In this document: positions 20,062 through 28,685 of the stretch, one piece after another
Layout of the letters: the number at the start of each line of letters is the position of its first letter
Numbering within the stretch: position 1 is the first letter of the stretch
Assembly (NCBI GenBank): GCA_963732795.1
Contig: CAVTAV010000006.1
Coordinates: forward strand, 930,001-994,000
From: CAVTAV01 sp963732795
Lineage (GTDB): Bacteria > Pseudomonadota > Alphaproteobacteria > CAVTAV01
DNA: 64,000 bases
Direction of reading: 5' to 3'
Position numbers and translations under genes: made by a program
Notes under the pieces: generated by a model
Told to the model about the DNA's origin: nothing
What the model saw: only the letters and a program-made list of their open reading frames with translations
Database searches by the model: none

Positions 20062-20934
20062 ATGACCAGGCGCGCGCAAACAAAGGGCCTGCCCTTCGTC
20101 AAGATGGAGGGTCTGGGCAATGATTTCGTCATCCTCGACGGGCGGAAGAAGCCCCTCGATTTGACGGGGGACGACGCGCGCGCCATCGCCGACCGCCATC
20201 TCGGCATAGGCTGCGACCAGATCATCACGCTTCAGCCCTCGACGCGCGCCGACGTGTTCATGCGGATCCAGAACGCCGACGGCAGCGAGACCGCCGCCTG
20301 CGGCAACGTCACTCGCTGCGTCGCCCGGATTCTGATGTACGAGACCGGCAAGCGCACCGCGACGATCGAAACTTTGTTCGATGTCCTGAAGGTCAAGGCG
20401 GCGAAGGGCGGCGAATTCGCCGTCGATATGGGCGTGCCGAAGCTCGGTTGGCGCGACATTCCGCTTTCCCGCGAGATGGATACCGGGAAGATGGATCTCG
20501 AAGCCAAATTCAAGGGCGGCAAGCGGTTCAACGGGCCGGTCGGCGTCAATATCGGCAATCCCCACGCGGTGTTCTTCGTGGACGACGTCGAGAGCCTCGA
20601 TATCGAGCACACCGGGCCGACGCTGGAGCACGACAAGCTCTTTCCCGAACGCGCCAATATCAGCTTCGCCGAGAAGACCGGGCCCGCCACGATCCGCTTG
20701 CGCGTCTGGGAGCGCGGCACCGGCGTTACCATGGCCTGCGGCTCGGCCGCCTGCGCGACCCTCGTCGCCGCCAAACGGCGCGGGCTGGTGGATCACGAGG
20801 CCGATATCATCCTCGACGGCGGCACCCTCCATATCGACTGGCGCGCGGACGGCCATGTCATCATGACCGGGCCTGCCGCCGAGAGCTTTCGGGGGACGAT
20901 GGATCTTGAGGCGTTGAAGGCGAGGCAATCGTGA
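20062..20934 (+). CDS. dapF: Diaminopimelate epimerase
   Basis: DapF converts LL- to meso-diaminopimelate for lysine and peptidoglycan synthesis. It has two catalytic cysteines: one in SETAACGNVTRC (about residue 77) and one in GVTMACGSAACA (about residue 222). The opening FVKMEGLGNDFVILDG is typical. The 290-residue length fits. The stop overlaps the GTG start of mtaB (GTGA), and the order dapF-mtaB-ftsY is conserved in alphaproteobacteria. The frame is intact. Confidence 0.96.
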   Translation: MTRRAQTKGLPFVKMEGLGNDFVILDGRKKPLDLTGDDARAIADRHLGIGCDQIITLQPSTRADVFMRIQNADGSETAACGNVTRCVARILMYETGKRTATIETLFDVLKVKAAKGGEFAVDMGVPKLGWRDIPLSREMDTGKMDLEAKFKGGKRFNGPVGVNIGNPHAVFFVDDVESLDIEHTGPTLEHDKLFPERANISFAEKTGPATIRLRVWERGTGVTMACGSAACATLVAAKRRGLVDHEADIILDGGTLHIDWRADGHVIMTGPAAESFRGTMDLEALKARQS

Positions 20935-22187
20935 GCGGGACGCGGGTCATCACCTTCGGCTGCCGCTTGAATGCCTTCGAGTCCGAAGTCATGCGCGGCC
21001 ATGCCGAAGCGGCGGGGCTGAACAACGCGGTGCTGATCAACACCTGCGCCGTCACCGCCGAAGCCACACGCCAGGCGCGTCAGGCGATCCGCCGGGCTCG
21101 GCGCGACGAGCCCGACGCCAAGATCGTCGTGGCGGGCTGTGCGGCGCAGCTCGAGTCGGATGCCTATGCGGCGATGCCCGAGGTCGATCTCGTGCTCGGC
21201 AATGCCGACAAGCTGGAGGCGCGGAGCTACCGCGCGCGCGGCCCCGAGAAAATCCGGGTCAACGACATCATGGCGGTCCGCGAGACCGCGGGTCACATGA
21301 TCGACGGCCTCGACGGCCGCACCCGCGCCTTCGTGCGCATCCAGAACGGCTGCGACCATCGCTGCACCTTCTGCATCATTCCCTTCGCGCGGGGGCATTC
21401 GCGCAGCGTGCCCGTGGCCGAAGCTGTCCGTCAGGTGCGGCTACTCGTGGAGCAGGGCTATCGCGAGGTCGTGCTGACCGGCGTCGACATCACCTCCTAC
21501 GGCCACGACCTGCCGGGCGCGCCGAGCCTCGGCGATCTCTGCCAGGCGCTCCTGGACGGGGTGCCGGACCTGCCGCGCCTGCGGCTCTCCTCGATCGATC
21601 CGGCCGAGATCGACGAGACGCTGATGGAGGTCATCACCGCCGAGCCCCGCTGCATGCCCCATCTTCACCTGAGCCTTCAGGCCGGCGACGACATGGTTCT
21701 GAAGCGCATGAAGCGCCGGCATCTCCGCGACGATGCGATCCGGTTCTGCGAGAAAGTCCGGGAAAAACGGCCGGATATCGCCTTCGGAGCGGACTTGATC
21801 GCCGGTTTTCCGACCGAAACCGACGAAATGTTCGAAAATACGCTCAATATCGTCGAGGATTGCGGCCTGACCTTCCTCCATGTCTTCCCCTACTCCGCCC
21901 GCACCGGCACGCCCGCCGCGAAGATGCCGCAGGTGCCGATGGACTTGCGCAAGGAGCGTGCGGCACGCCTGCGCGAAGCCGGAAAAGCCGCCCTTTCGAC
22001 GTTTCTGCAAAGCCATGTCGGCGGGACGGCGGAGATATTGGTGGAGAAGACCGAAGACGGCGCGTCGATCGGCCACAGCCGGCACTACGCCCCGATCCGG
22101 ATTGATGGCGCGTTCGATCCGGGAGCGATCGTCACCGCTAACATCCGGTCCGTCGAGGACGGCCGGCTGATCGGAGCCGCCGAATAG
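20931..22187 (+). CDS. mtaB: tRNA t6A37 methylthiotransferase MtaB
   Basis: MtaB is a radical-SAM methylthiotransferase that turns t6A at position 37 of ANN-decoding tRNAs into ms2t6A. The N-terminal UPF0004 domain holds the auxiliary-cluster cysteines (FGCRLN, NTCAVT, AGCAAQ). The radical-SAM triad is in CDHRCTFCIIPFARG, about residue 140. A TRAM-like C-terminal part follows. The 418 residues fit the MtaB rather than the MiaB branch. Translation starts at a GTG that overlaps the dapF stop. The frame is intact. Confidence 0.93.
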   Translation: MSGTRVITFGCRLNAFESEVMRGHAEAAGLNNAVLINTCAVTAEATRQARQAIRRARRDEPDAKIVVAGCAAQLESDAYAAMPEVDLVLGNADKLEARSYRARGPEKIRVNDIMAVRETAGHMIDGLDGRTRAFVRIQNGCDHRCTFCIIPFARGHSRSVPVAEAVRQVRLLVEQGYREVVLTGVDITSYGHDLPGAPSLGDLCQALLDGVPDLPRLRLSSIDPAEIDETLMEVITAEPRCMPHLHLSLQAGDDMVLKRMKRRHLRDDAIRFCEKVREKRPDIAFGADLIAGFPTETDEMFENTLNIVEDCGLTFLHVFPYSARTGTPAAKMPQVPMDLRKERAARLREAGKAALSTFLQSHVGGTAEILVEKTEDGASIGHSRHYAPIRIDGAFDPGAIVTANIRSVEDGRLIGAAE

Positions 22188-22222
22188 TGGATTTCCTGCT
22201 AACGCCGAAGCGGCTCGGGCAT

Positions 22223-22318
22223 CACCCCCACCTGGCCTCCCCCATCAAGGGGGAGGGACCGATGGAGTGCTCCATAGAGAGCCTTCCCCCTCGATGGGGG
22301 AAGGTTTGGATGGGGGTG
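22223..22318. repeat. Nested palindromic intergenic repeat upstream of ftsY
   Basis: The element is bounded by inverted caccccca and tgggggtg. Inside are two hairpins, cctccccc/gggggagg and ccttcccc/ggggaagg, and between them a small palindrome, atggag/ctccat. It sits in the mtaB-ftsY gap, ending 38 bp before the ftsY start. Similar cctcccccatcaagggggagg palindromes are common dispersed intergenic elements in alphaproteobacteria. Confidence 0.75.
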
Positions 22319-22356
22319 ACAGACGAGCCGCTTCCATCCAATTGGGGCTCGCTCTA

Positions 22357-23298
22357 ATGGCGGCCGAATCCCGAACTTGGCTGCAACGGCTCAAATCGGG
22401 CCTGAGCCGGTCGTCGGGCTCGCTGACGAGCGGGATCGCCGGACTTTTCACCAAGGCGAAGCTCGACCGCGAGACCATCGACGATCTCGAGGATTTGCTG
22501 ATCCAGGCGGATCTCGGCCTGGAGACCTCGCATCGCATCACCGAGCGCATTTCCAAGGAGCGCTACGACAAGGCGATCTCGCCCGAGGAGGTCCGCGCGG
22601 TCATCGCTGACGAAGTTGCCAAGGTGCTCGAGCCGCTCGCCAAGCCGCTCCTGCCCGATCCGGCGCATAAGCCCCATGTCATCCTCATGGTCGGCGTCAA
22701 CGGCACCGGCAAGACCACGACCATCGGCAAGCTCGCCCATGCGTTCCGCGACCGGGGCCTCTCGGTCATGATGGCGGCGGGGGATACGTTCCGGGCCGCC
22801 GCGATCGAGCAGTTGCAGGTCTGGGGCGAGCGGGTCGGCGCGGAGGTGGTCACGACCAAGATCGGCGGCGATCCGGCGGGGCTCGCCTTCGATGCCCTGA
22901 AACGGGCCGAAGAGACGGGAATCGACGTTTTGCTCGTGGATACCGCTGGACGTTTGCAGAACAAGACCCATCTGATGGAGGAGCTTGCCAAGGTCATCCG
23001 GGTCATCCGCAAGCTGGAGCCGGGCGCGCCCCACGACACGGTTCTGGTGCTCGACGCGACGACCGGCCAGAATGCCTTGAGCCAGGTCTCGACCTTCCGC
23101 GAGGTCGCGGAGATTTCAGGCCTCGTGATGACCAAGCTCGACGGCACGGCGCGGGGCGGAATCCTGGTGGCCTGCGCCGAGAAATTCGGACTTCCGATCC
23201 ATGCCGTGGGCGTCGGCGAAGGGATCGAAGATTTGCAGCCGTTCGACGCGGCGAGCTTCGCCCGTCTGATCGCCGGGCTTGACGGAGCAACGGAGTAA
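22357..23298 (+). CDS. ftsY: SRP receptor GTPase FtsY
   Basis: FtsY is the membrane-associated receptor for SRP. The ATG at 22357 gives a 313-residue protein. An upstream in-frame start at 22267 would translate the palindromic repeat and is rejected. The product is nearly only the NG domain: GVNGTGKTTTIGKLA (P-loop), AAGDTFRAAAIEQL, LVDTAGRLQNK and TKLDGTARGG. The acidic A domain of E. coli FtsY is absent, as in many alphaproteobacteria. A short amphipathic N-terminus (TWLQRLKSGLSRSS) probably anchors it to the membrane. It partners Ffh at 1673-3027. The frame is intact. Confidence 0.95.
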   Translation: MAAESRTWLQRLKSGLSRSSGSLTSGIAGLFTKAKLDRETIDDLEDLLIQADLGLETSHRITERISKERYDKAISPEEVRAVIADEVAKVLEPLAKPLLPDPAHKPHVILMVGVNGTGKTTTIGKLAHAFRDRGLSVMMAAGDTFRAAAIEQLQVWGERVGAEVVTTKIGGDPAGLAFDALKRAEETGIDVLLVDTAGRLQNKTHLMEELAKVIRVIRKLEPGAPHDTVLVLDATTGQNALSQVSTFREVAEISGLVMTKLDGTARGGILVACAEKFGLPIHAVGVGEGIEDLQPFDAASFARLIAGLDGATE

Positions 23299-23359
23299 AT
23301 GCGCGCGTAACGCTGTTCCTTAAGGGGAGCGCAAGTTTAAGAGTGGTAATAGAATTGCG

Positions 23360-23947
23360 ATGAATCCCGTGTTGAAATTGGTGCTGGAAGTCGGACCCCT
23401 CGGGGTCTTCTTTTTCGGCAATTACAAATTCGGCATTTTCGCCGCGACCGGCGCTTTCATGGTCGCGATGATCCTGTCGCTGATCGTGTCTTATGCGGTC
23501 TCGCGCAAGCTGCCGATTATGCCGCTCGTGACCTGTTTCTTCGTGCTGATCTTCGGCGGGCTGACGCTCTACCTGCACAACGAAACATTTATCAAGCTCA
23601 AGCCGACCATGGTGAACGGCTTTTTCGCGGTGGCCTTGTTCGGCGGCATGATGTTCAAGAAGTCGCTGGTCCGGCTGGTCTTCGAGCCGGCGCTGCCGCC
23701 CATGACCGACCAGGGCTGGGACAAGCTGAATTTCCGCTGGGCCTGTTTCTTCGTCTTCCTCGCGATCCTGAACGAGGTCGTGTGGCGCAATTTCAGCACG
23801 AATTTCTGGGTCGATTTCAAGGTCTTCGCCCTGACCCCGATCACCCTGGTCTTCTCGCTGGCCCAGCTTCGGCTGATCATGACCCATCACATCCCCGAGC
23901 CGGTGGCCGAAGAAGCCGCCGACGTCAAGGAAGCCGCGGGGTCCTAA
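23360..23947 (+). CDS. yciB: YciB/IspZ-family inner membrane septation protein
   Basis: The 195-residue protein has five or six membrane helices and the family motifs LEVGPLGVFFFGNYKFGI, KPTMVNGFFAVALFGGM, LNFRWACFFVFLAILNEVVWR and FWVDFKVFALTPIT. YciB interacts with divisome and elongasome components and helps keep the envelope intact. The position after ftsY is conserved in alphaproteobacteria. The frame is intact. A dispersed 78-bp palindrome starts 10 bp after the stop and may act as the transcript end. Confidence 0.93.
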   Translation: MNPVLKLVLEVGPLGVFFFGNYKFGIFAATGAFMVAMILSLIVSYAVSRKLPIMPLVTCFFVLIFGGLTLYLHNETFIKLKPTMVNGFFAVALFGGMMFKKSLVRLVFEPALPPMTDQGWDKLNFRWACFFVFLAILNEVVWRNFSTNFWVDFKVFALTPITLVFSLAQLRLIMTHHIPEPVAEEAADVKEAAGS

Positions 23948-23956
23948 GCCTCATCC

Positions 23957-24034
23957 GTCATTGCGAGGCGCGCCAGCGCCGTGGCGATCCAGACGCCCTG
24001 GATTGCCGCGCGACCTTCGGCCGCTCGCAATGAC
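23957..24034. repeat. 78-bp dispersed palindromic element, copy 1
   Basis: The element runs from gtcattgcgag to its inverted end ctcgcaatgac, with inner inverted gcgatccag/ctggattgc. A second copy of exactly the same length lies at 54167-54244. By direct comparison 67 of 78 positions match. It is a REP/BIME-like intergenic element located just after yciB. Confidence 0.88.
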
Positions 24035-24049
24035 TTTGGCTGAGCTTAC

Positions 24050-24395
24050 CTAAACCAGAATATCGACGTATTGGCCGAGGGGCTGGTTGCGGGACTGGCG
24101 CGGGGCGGTGTTGGGGACTTCGCGCTGGCTGTTCCGCGTCGGGCGGGACTTATTCGGAATCGTCCGCCGCGCGGGTCTCGAACCGGGCATCCGACTTTTC
24201 GGCCGGGTTGGGACGGGCGGCGCGATCCCGGAAGGATCGGCCGCCCGCATCAACACCGATGTCAGTGGTCTGGGTGGAAGCCCAACCGGGCTGAGCACGC
24301 CGATCGCCTTTGACGGCCGGAGATGAGGCCGCTTTCGAAACGTCCTGGAGCGATACGATCGACTGGATCAGGGAGGTTTGAGCAGGTACCTTCAT
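24050..24395 (-). CDS. Small proline/arginine-rich protein of unknown function (one frame break)
   Basis: I do not recognise this gene. The N-terminal frame reads MKVPAQTSLIQSIVSLQDVSK from an ATG at 24395. The other frame reads VLSPVGLPPRPLTSVLMRAAD and ends QPLGQYVDILV at 24050. Skipping one base near 24303 joins them into about 114 residues, the same +1 pattern seen in known genes of this window, which supports a real gene. The middle is rich in proline, arginine and serine and probably disordered. The hydrophobic tail ending VDILV is reminiscent of small alphaproteobacterial proteins with a conserved C-terminal end. There is no signal peptide or membrane helix. It lies 101 bp upstream of the ccmI stop region. 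Confidence 0.5.
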
Positions 24396-24496
24396 ACGCG
24401 TCCCTAAACTGCTTTTTTCCTTGGGCTTCCGGTACTTGGTCTATCGATTATGCGGATAAAGCGTTAACCGACAGTAAATAAAATTTTCACTGCTTC

Positions 24497-25687
24497 TTAA
24501 CGGCCGGGCGGTTCTGCCGGCGCGGTGCCGCCCGATTTCGCGAGGTCCGCGATCCGCTTGTCGAGCTCGGCAAGGCGCGGATCGTCCGACTTCATCAGCC
24601 CTTTCGCCTTGCGGAAGGCGTCGGCGGCTTTCTCCCGCTCGCCGAGCACCGTATAGGCCTGGCCGAGCCGGAGCCAGCCGTCGAGATCGTCGGGCGACTG
24701 CTCGAGGCGGGAGGCGAGCCGCGCGACCATGGAACGGATGAACTGCTCGCGCTGCTCCGGCGTCATCTGCTGGGCGGCCTGAACCTGCTCCTGGGACGGG
24801 CCGGGCGGCGGGGAGGCCGTCTGACCCTTGGCGAGCTGGGTCGCTTTTTCGGGATCGGTGCCGAGTTCCTTGGCCGCCGCGTCGAGGCCGCGCTGCACAT
24901 TGTTGAGCCACGGCGCATTGGGCGGCGAGGCGACGGCGAGGTCGCGCCACTTGTCATACGCCTTCTTGGCGTCGCCCGCCTGAAGATCGGCCAGCGCGAG
25001 GTAGTAGCGCGCCGCGACCTCGGTGGAATCGGCGCTCGTGATCCGCTGGAAGATGCGCTTGGCCTCGGGGCCGACCACGCCGTTGCTGTCCGCGACCAGC
25101 GCCTCGCCGAAGGCGGACTGCATATCCAGGTCGTCGGGGAAGAGCTTGGCCGCCCGGCCGAAGGCGTCGACCGCCTTGCCGGTCTCGCCGAGGCTCATAT
25201 AGCCCTGCCCCAGGAGACGCCAGCCGCGCTTGTCCTGCGGATTCTCCTTGAGCCGCTGCTCGACCTTCTGGAGAAGCTCGGCGACCCGCGCGCGGTCGGG
25301 CGTGTTGCTCGGCGCACGCTCCGCGAAGGGCTGATCCGGCAGGTCGGGGCGGCCCTGGAGCTGATAGAGCGAGATCGAAAGCGCCGGCACGGCGACGATG
25401 ACCGCAACGGCGACGATCCGGCGCGGGGTGGCGATCGTGGCGGCCTTGGGCTCGGTGCGCGCCGCCTTCAGCATCCGCCGCTCAACCTCGAGCCGGACGG
25501 ACGCGCCTTCTTCCTCGGACACCGCGCCGCGGGCGATATCAGCCTCGATATCGGCGAGCTGCTGGCGGTAGACCCGGAGATCGTATTCGCTGCGATCGGC
25601 GAGCGGCTTGCGTCCCAAGAGCAGCGGCAAGGCCAGGATCACGGCGACCACCACGCTCCCGGCGGCAATAAGGACTTCGACGTTCAC
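24497..25687 (-). CDS. ccmI: Cytochrome c maturation protein CcmI (CycH)
   Basis: CcmI is the apocytochrome chaperone of system I. It holds the C-terminal helix of apocytochrome c and hands the protein to the CcmF/H haem ligase. The GTG start at 25687 overlaps the ccmH stop (GTGA). The 396-residue protein has an N-terminal membrane helix (VEVLIAAGSVVVAVILALPLLLG), a heptad-rich loop with YRQQLADIEADIARG, a second membrane helix (about residue 120), and a periplasmic part with TPR repeats (RGWRLLGQGYMSLGETGKAVDAF; DGWLRLGQAYTVLGEREKA). This is the fused two-domain alphaproteobacterial form. The frame is intact. Confidence 0.93.
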   Translation of the reverse strand: MNVEVLIAAGSVVVAVILALPLLLGRKPLADRSEYDLRVYRQQLADIEADIARGAVSEEEGASVRLEVERRMLKAARTEPKAATIATPRRIVAVAVIVAVPALSISLYQLQGRPDLPDQPFAERAPSNTPDRARVAELLQKVEQRLKENPQDKRGWRLLGQGYMSLGETGKAVDAFGRAAKLFPDDLDMQSAFGEALVADSNGVVGPEAKRIFQRITSADSTEVAARYYLALADLQAGDAKKAYDKWRDLAVASPPNAPWLNNVQRGLDAAAKELGTDPEKATQLAKGQTASPPPGPSQEQVQAAQQMTPEQREQFIRSMVARLASRLEQSPDDLDGWLRLGQAYTVLGEREKAADAFRKAKGLMKSDDPRLAELDKRIADLAKSGGTAPAEPPGR

Positions 25688-26154
25688 CGGCTCTTCCCGC
25701 CCTTCAAGAGCGCCTCGAGCTCGGCCTCTTCCTGCTCGCTCAACGGCTCGGGCGCGGACTCCTCGCGCCGCCGCCGGTAATAGAAGACGATACCGATGCC
25801 GCCGAGCACGACGAAGGCGAAGGGCGCGATCCACAAGAGAAAGGTCGCGGGCTTGAACGGTGGCTTGAGCAGGATCCAGTCGCCGTAACGCGCCACCATG
25901 AAATCGCGGATCTCCTGGTCGCTGTCGCCCGCCCGGACCCGCTGGCGCACGATTTGGCGCAGATCCGCCGCGAGATCGGCATTGGATTCGGCGATCGACT
26001 CGTTCTGGCAGACCAGGCAGCGCAACTCCTGCATGATCTCCTGGGCGCGCGCCTCCTGGGCCGGGTCCTTCAGGCGGTCGGGATCGACGATATCCGCCCG
26101 CGCCGCGAGGGCGACCAGCGCGAGGCCGAGGAAAATCCAGGCCCAGCGTTTCAT
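25684..26154 (-). CDS. ccmH: Cytochrome c maturation protein CcmH
   Basis: CcmH is a membrane-anchored periplasmic thiol-redox protein that reduces the CxxCH motif of apocytochrome c. The 156-residue form has a signal peptide (cleavage near ALAARA), the redox motif RCLVCQNESIAES, and KPPFKPATFLLWIAPF leading into a C-terminal membrane helix (APFAFVVLGGIGIVFYY). It is the short form, without the TPR domain, which is carried here by CcmI. It overlaps ccmG by ATGA and ccmI by GTGA. The frame is intact. Confidence 0.94.
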   Translation of the reverse strand: MKRWAWIFLGLALVALAARADIVDPDRLKDPAQEARAQEIMQELRCLVCQNESIAESNADLAADLRQIVRQRVRAGDSDQEIRDFMVARYGDWILLKPPFKPATFLLWIAPFAFVVLGGIGIVFYYRRRREESAPEPLSEQEEAELEALLKGGKSR

Positions 26155-26693
26155 GCCTGACCCGCCTGTTTGAGCACCGGCAGGATGCGCTCGTCGATCT
26201 CGCGCGCGGTGATCGGCCCGTCGATCACGTCCAGGATCTTGCCGGTGCCGTCGATAATGTAGTTCTCGGGATATTTGCTCGCGCCCCAATCGATCGCGAC
26301 ACGGCCGTTCAAATCGGCGCCGACCTTGGCGTAGGGGTCGCCGCGGGCGTCGAGGAAGCGGCGGATATCGGCGGGATCGTCCTTGTAGTCGATGCCGTAG
26401 ATCGTGACGCCGTATTTCTCCTTGAGCTCCATCAGAAACGGATGCTCGACATGGCAGGGCGCGCACCAGGAGGCGAAGATGTTCACGATGGTGACCTTGC
26501 CCTGCTTCAAATCGGCCGAGGCGAGGCGCTGGGTCGTGCCGGCGACGGGCGGCAGGTCGAACTCCGGCACCTGCTTGCCGACGATCGCCGGCAGCACCTG
26601 GGACGGGTTCAGGGTCAGGCCCACGCCGAGCGCCGCGGCAAGAGCCACGAACAGGAGCAGGGGCAGGAAATACTTCAGCCGCATCGGGACCAT
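26151..26693 (-). CDS. ccmG: Thiol:disulfide interchange protein CcmG/DsbE
   Basis: This membrane-tethered thioredoxin-fold protein passes electrons from CcdA to apocytochrome c or CcmH. The 180-residue protein has an N-terminal anchor (YFLPLLLFVALAAALGVGL), the active site FASWCAPCHVEHPFL and the CcmG-type acidic YGIDYKDDPADIRRFL. A cis-proline region follows (YIIDGTGKIL). The gene lies 6 bp downstream of ccmF and overlaps ccmH by 4 bp. The frame is intact. Confidence 0.94.
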   Translation of the reverse strand: MVPMRLKYFLPLLLFVALAAALGVGLTLNPSQVLPAIVGKQVPEFDLPPVAGTTQRLASADLKQGKVTIVNIFASWCAPCHVEHPFLMELKEKYGVTIYGIDYKDDPADIRRFLDARGDPYAKVGADLNGRVAIDWGASKYPENYIIDGTGKILDVIDGPITAREIDERILPVLKQAGQA

Positions 26694-26699
26694 CCAGGC

Positions 26700-28685
26700 T
26701 TATTCGGCAGGTTGGGCCGCCTTCCCGGCTGCGGCGAGCTTTCGCGCCGGCGCGCCGACCCGGTGACGCCGGTCCGACAAGGACAGGCCGCCGCCCAGGG
26801 CCATGATCAGCGCGCCCGCCCAGATCAGCTTCACCAGCGGCTTGACGTAAAGCCGGACGGCATAGCCGCCGCTCTGGGAGTTGCCGATCACGACATAGAG
26901 ATCGCCGGTCGCCATGGTGTGGATCGCCGCCTGGGTCGTATCCATCGGCGGATTGGTGAAATGCTTCACCTCGGGCTTCAGGACGGTGACGAGCTTGCCG
27001 TCGCGATAGACGTCGAGCGTGCCCTGCATGGCGGTGAAGTTCGAGCCGGGCACGTTGTCGCTCACGCCGGCGAGGGTGAAGTGATAGGCGCCGAGATCGA
27101 CGCTGTCGCCCGGATTCATGATGGTGAGCTTCTCCTGCTCCCACGCGCCCGAGACGGTGAGGCCGAGAATGAAGACGCCGACGCCGGCATGGGCGACCGT
27201 CATGCCCCAGGCGGAGCGCGGCAAGCCGCGGGCCCGGCGGAAGCTTTCGCCCAAGGGCGCCGAGAACAGCTTGATGCGGTCGAAGAACTGCACGGCGGAG
27301 GAGCCGACCAGCCAGAAGCCGAGCCCCATGCCGAGCCCGGCCATGGCGGAGCGGTTGTCGGACCAGTACCAGGCCACGAAAAAGGCGGCCAGGCTGATGC
27401 CCGCGACGGCCTTCAGGCGCGACAGGGCGCCGGGAAGGTCACCGCGTTTCCACGACAGCATCGGGCCCACGCCCAAGGCCACGACGAGCGGAATCATCAG
27501 CGGGATGAAGGTCGCGTTGAAATAGGGCGGTCCGACCGAGATCTTCTTGCCGACGACATCCGCGAACAGCGGGAAAAGCGTGCCGAAAAAGACCGTCGCC
27601 GCGGCGGCGGCCAGAAGGAGATTGTTGAGGACGAGGGCGCCCTCCCGGCTGATCGGCGCGAACACCCCGCCCGGCTTGAGGCTCGGCGCACGGATCGCGA
27701 ACAGGATCAGGGACCCCCCGACCACCGTGACCAGGAAGGCGAGGATGTAGACGCCGCGCGCGGGGTCGTTGGCGAAGGCATGGACCGAGGTGATCGCGCC
27801 GGAGCGCACGAGGAAGGTGCCGAGCAGGCTGAACGAGAAGGTCAGGATCGCCAACAGAATCGTCCAGACTTTGAGCGCGTCGCGCTTCTCGACGACGATC
27901 GCCGAATGAACCAGGGCGGTGCCCGCGATCCACGGCATGAAGGAGGCGTTCTCGGTCGGGTCCCAGGCCCAATAGCCGCCCCAACCCAGCACGTAATAGG
28001 ACCAGTAGGAGCCGAAGGTGATGCCGATGGTGAGGAACATCCAGGCGGCGAGCGTCCAGGGCCTGACCCAGCGCGCCCAGGCGGTATCGACCCGGCCTTC
28101 GATCAAGGCGGCGATCGCAAAGGCAAAGGCGATCGAAAAGCCGACATAGCCGAGATAGAGGAACGGCGGATGGAAGGCGAGGCCGGGGTCCTGGAGAAGC
28201 GGATTGAGACCGTTGCCGTTCGGCGGCGCGGGATCTAGCCGGAGGAACGGGTCGGAGGTAAAGAGCGTAAAGGACAAAAAGCCGACCGCGATCATCCCCT
28301 GGACCGCGAGCACGCGGGCTCTCAACGTGTCCGGCAGATTGTTGCCGAGCACCGCCACCGCCGCCCCGAACACCGACAGGATCAGCATCCAGAGAAGCAG
28401 CGAGCCCTCGTGATTGCCCCAGACGCCGGCGACCTTGTAGAGCATCGGTTTCATGGTGTGGGAGTTCTCGGCGACGACCGCGACCGAGAAATCGGACACC
28501 ACAAAGGCATAGGTCAGACAGCCGAAGGCGAAAGCGATCGCCAGGAATTGCAGGATGGCGCCCTGGCGGCCGAGGGCGATCAGGCCGTAATCCCGCTTGG
28601 CCGCGCCCCAGAGCGGCAGAGTCGCCTGAACCAGCGCGATCGCAAGAGCCAGGATGAGCGCGAAATGGCCGAGCTCAGCGGACAT
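26700..28685 (-). CDS. ccmF: Haem lyase CcmF
   Basis: CcmF is the multi-pass membrane subunit that ligates haem to apocytochrome c, taking it from holo-CcmE. The 661-residue length is typical. The tryptophan-rich haem-handling WWD-type motif is in GWGGYWAWDPTENASFMPW, and periplasmic histidines lie in its neighbourhood (ALVHSA). NNLLLAAAAATVFFGTLFPLF is also characteristic. It overlaps the ccmE stop by 11 bp at its start. The frame is intact over almost 2 kb, in contrast to many other genes in this window. Confidence 0.96.
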   Translation of the reverse strand: MSAELGHFALILALAIALVQATLPLWGAAKRDYGLIALGRQGAILQFLAIAFAFGCLTYAFVVSDFSVAVVAENSHTMKPMLYKVAGVWGNHEGSLLLWMLILSVFGAAVAVLGNNLPDTLRARVLAVQGMIAVGFLSFTLFTSDPFLRLDPAPPNGNGLNPLLQDPGLAFHPPFLYLGYVGFSIAFAFAIAALIEGRVDTAWARWVRPWTLAAWMFLTIGITFGSYWSYYVLGWGGYWAWDPTENASFMPWIAGTALVHSAIVVEKRDALKVWTILLAILTFSFSLLGTFLVRSGAITSVHAFANDPARGVYILAFLVTVVGGSLILFAIRAPSLKPGGVFAPISREGALVLNNLLLAAAAATVFFGTLFPLFADVVGKKISVGPPYFNATFIPLMIPLVVALGVGPMLSWKRGDLPGALSRLKAVAGISLAAFFVAWYWSDNRSAMAGLGMGLGFWLVGSSAVQFFDRIKLFSAPLGESFRRARGLPRSAWGMTVAHAGVGVFILGLTVSGAWEQEKLTIMNPGDSVDLGAYHFTLAGVSDNVPGSNFTAMQGTLDVYRDGKLVTVLKPEVKHFTNPPMDTTQAAIHTMATGDLYVVIGNSQSGGYAVRLYVKPLVKLIWAGALIMALGGGLSLSDRRHRVGAPARKLAAAGKAAQPAE

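Noticed and set aside
22267..22356. Upstream in-frame start extending FtsY by 30 residues
   Set aside because: The extension is encoded by the palindromic intergenic repeat; the ATG at 22357 starts the normal FtsY N-terminus.
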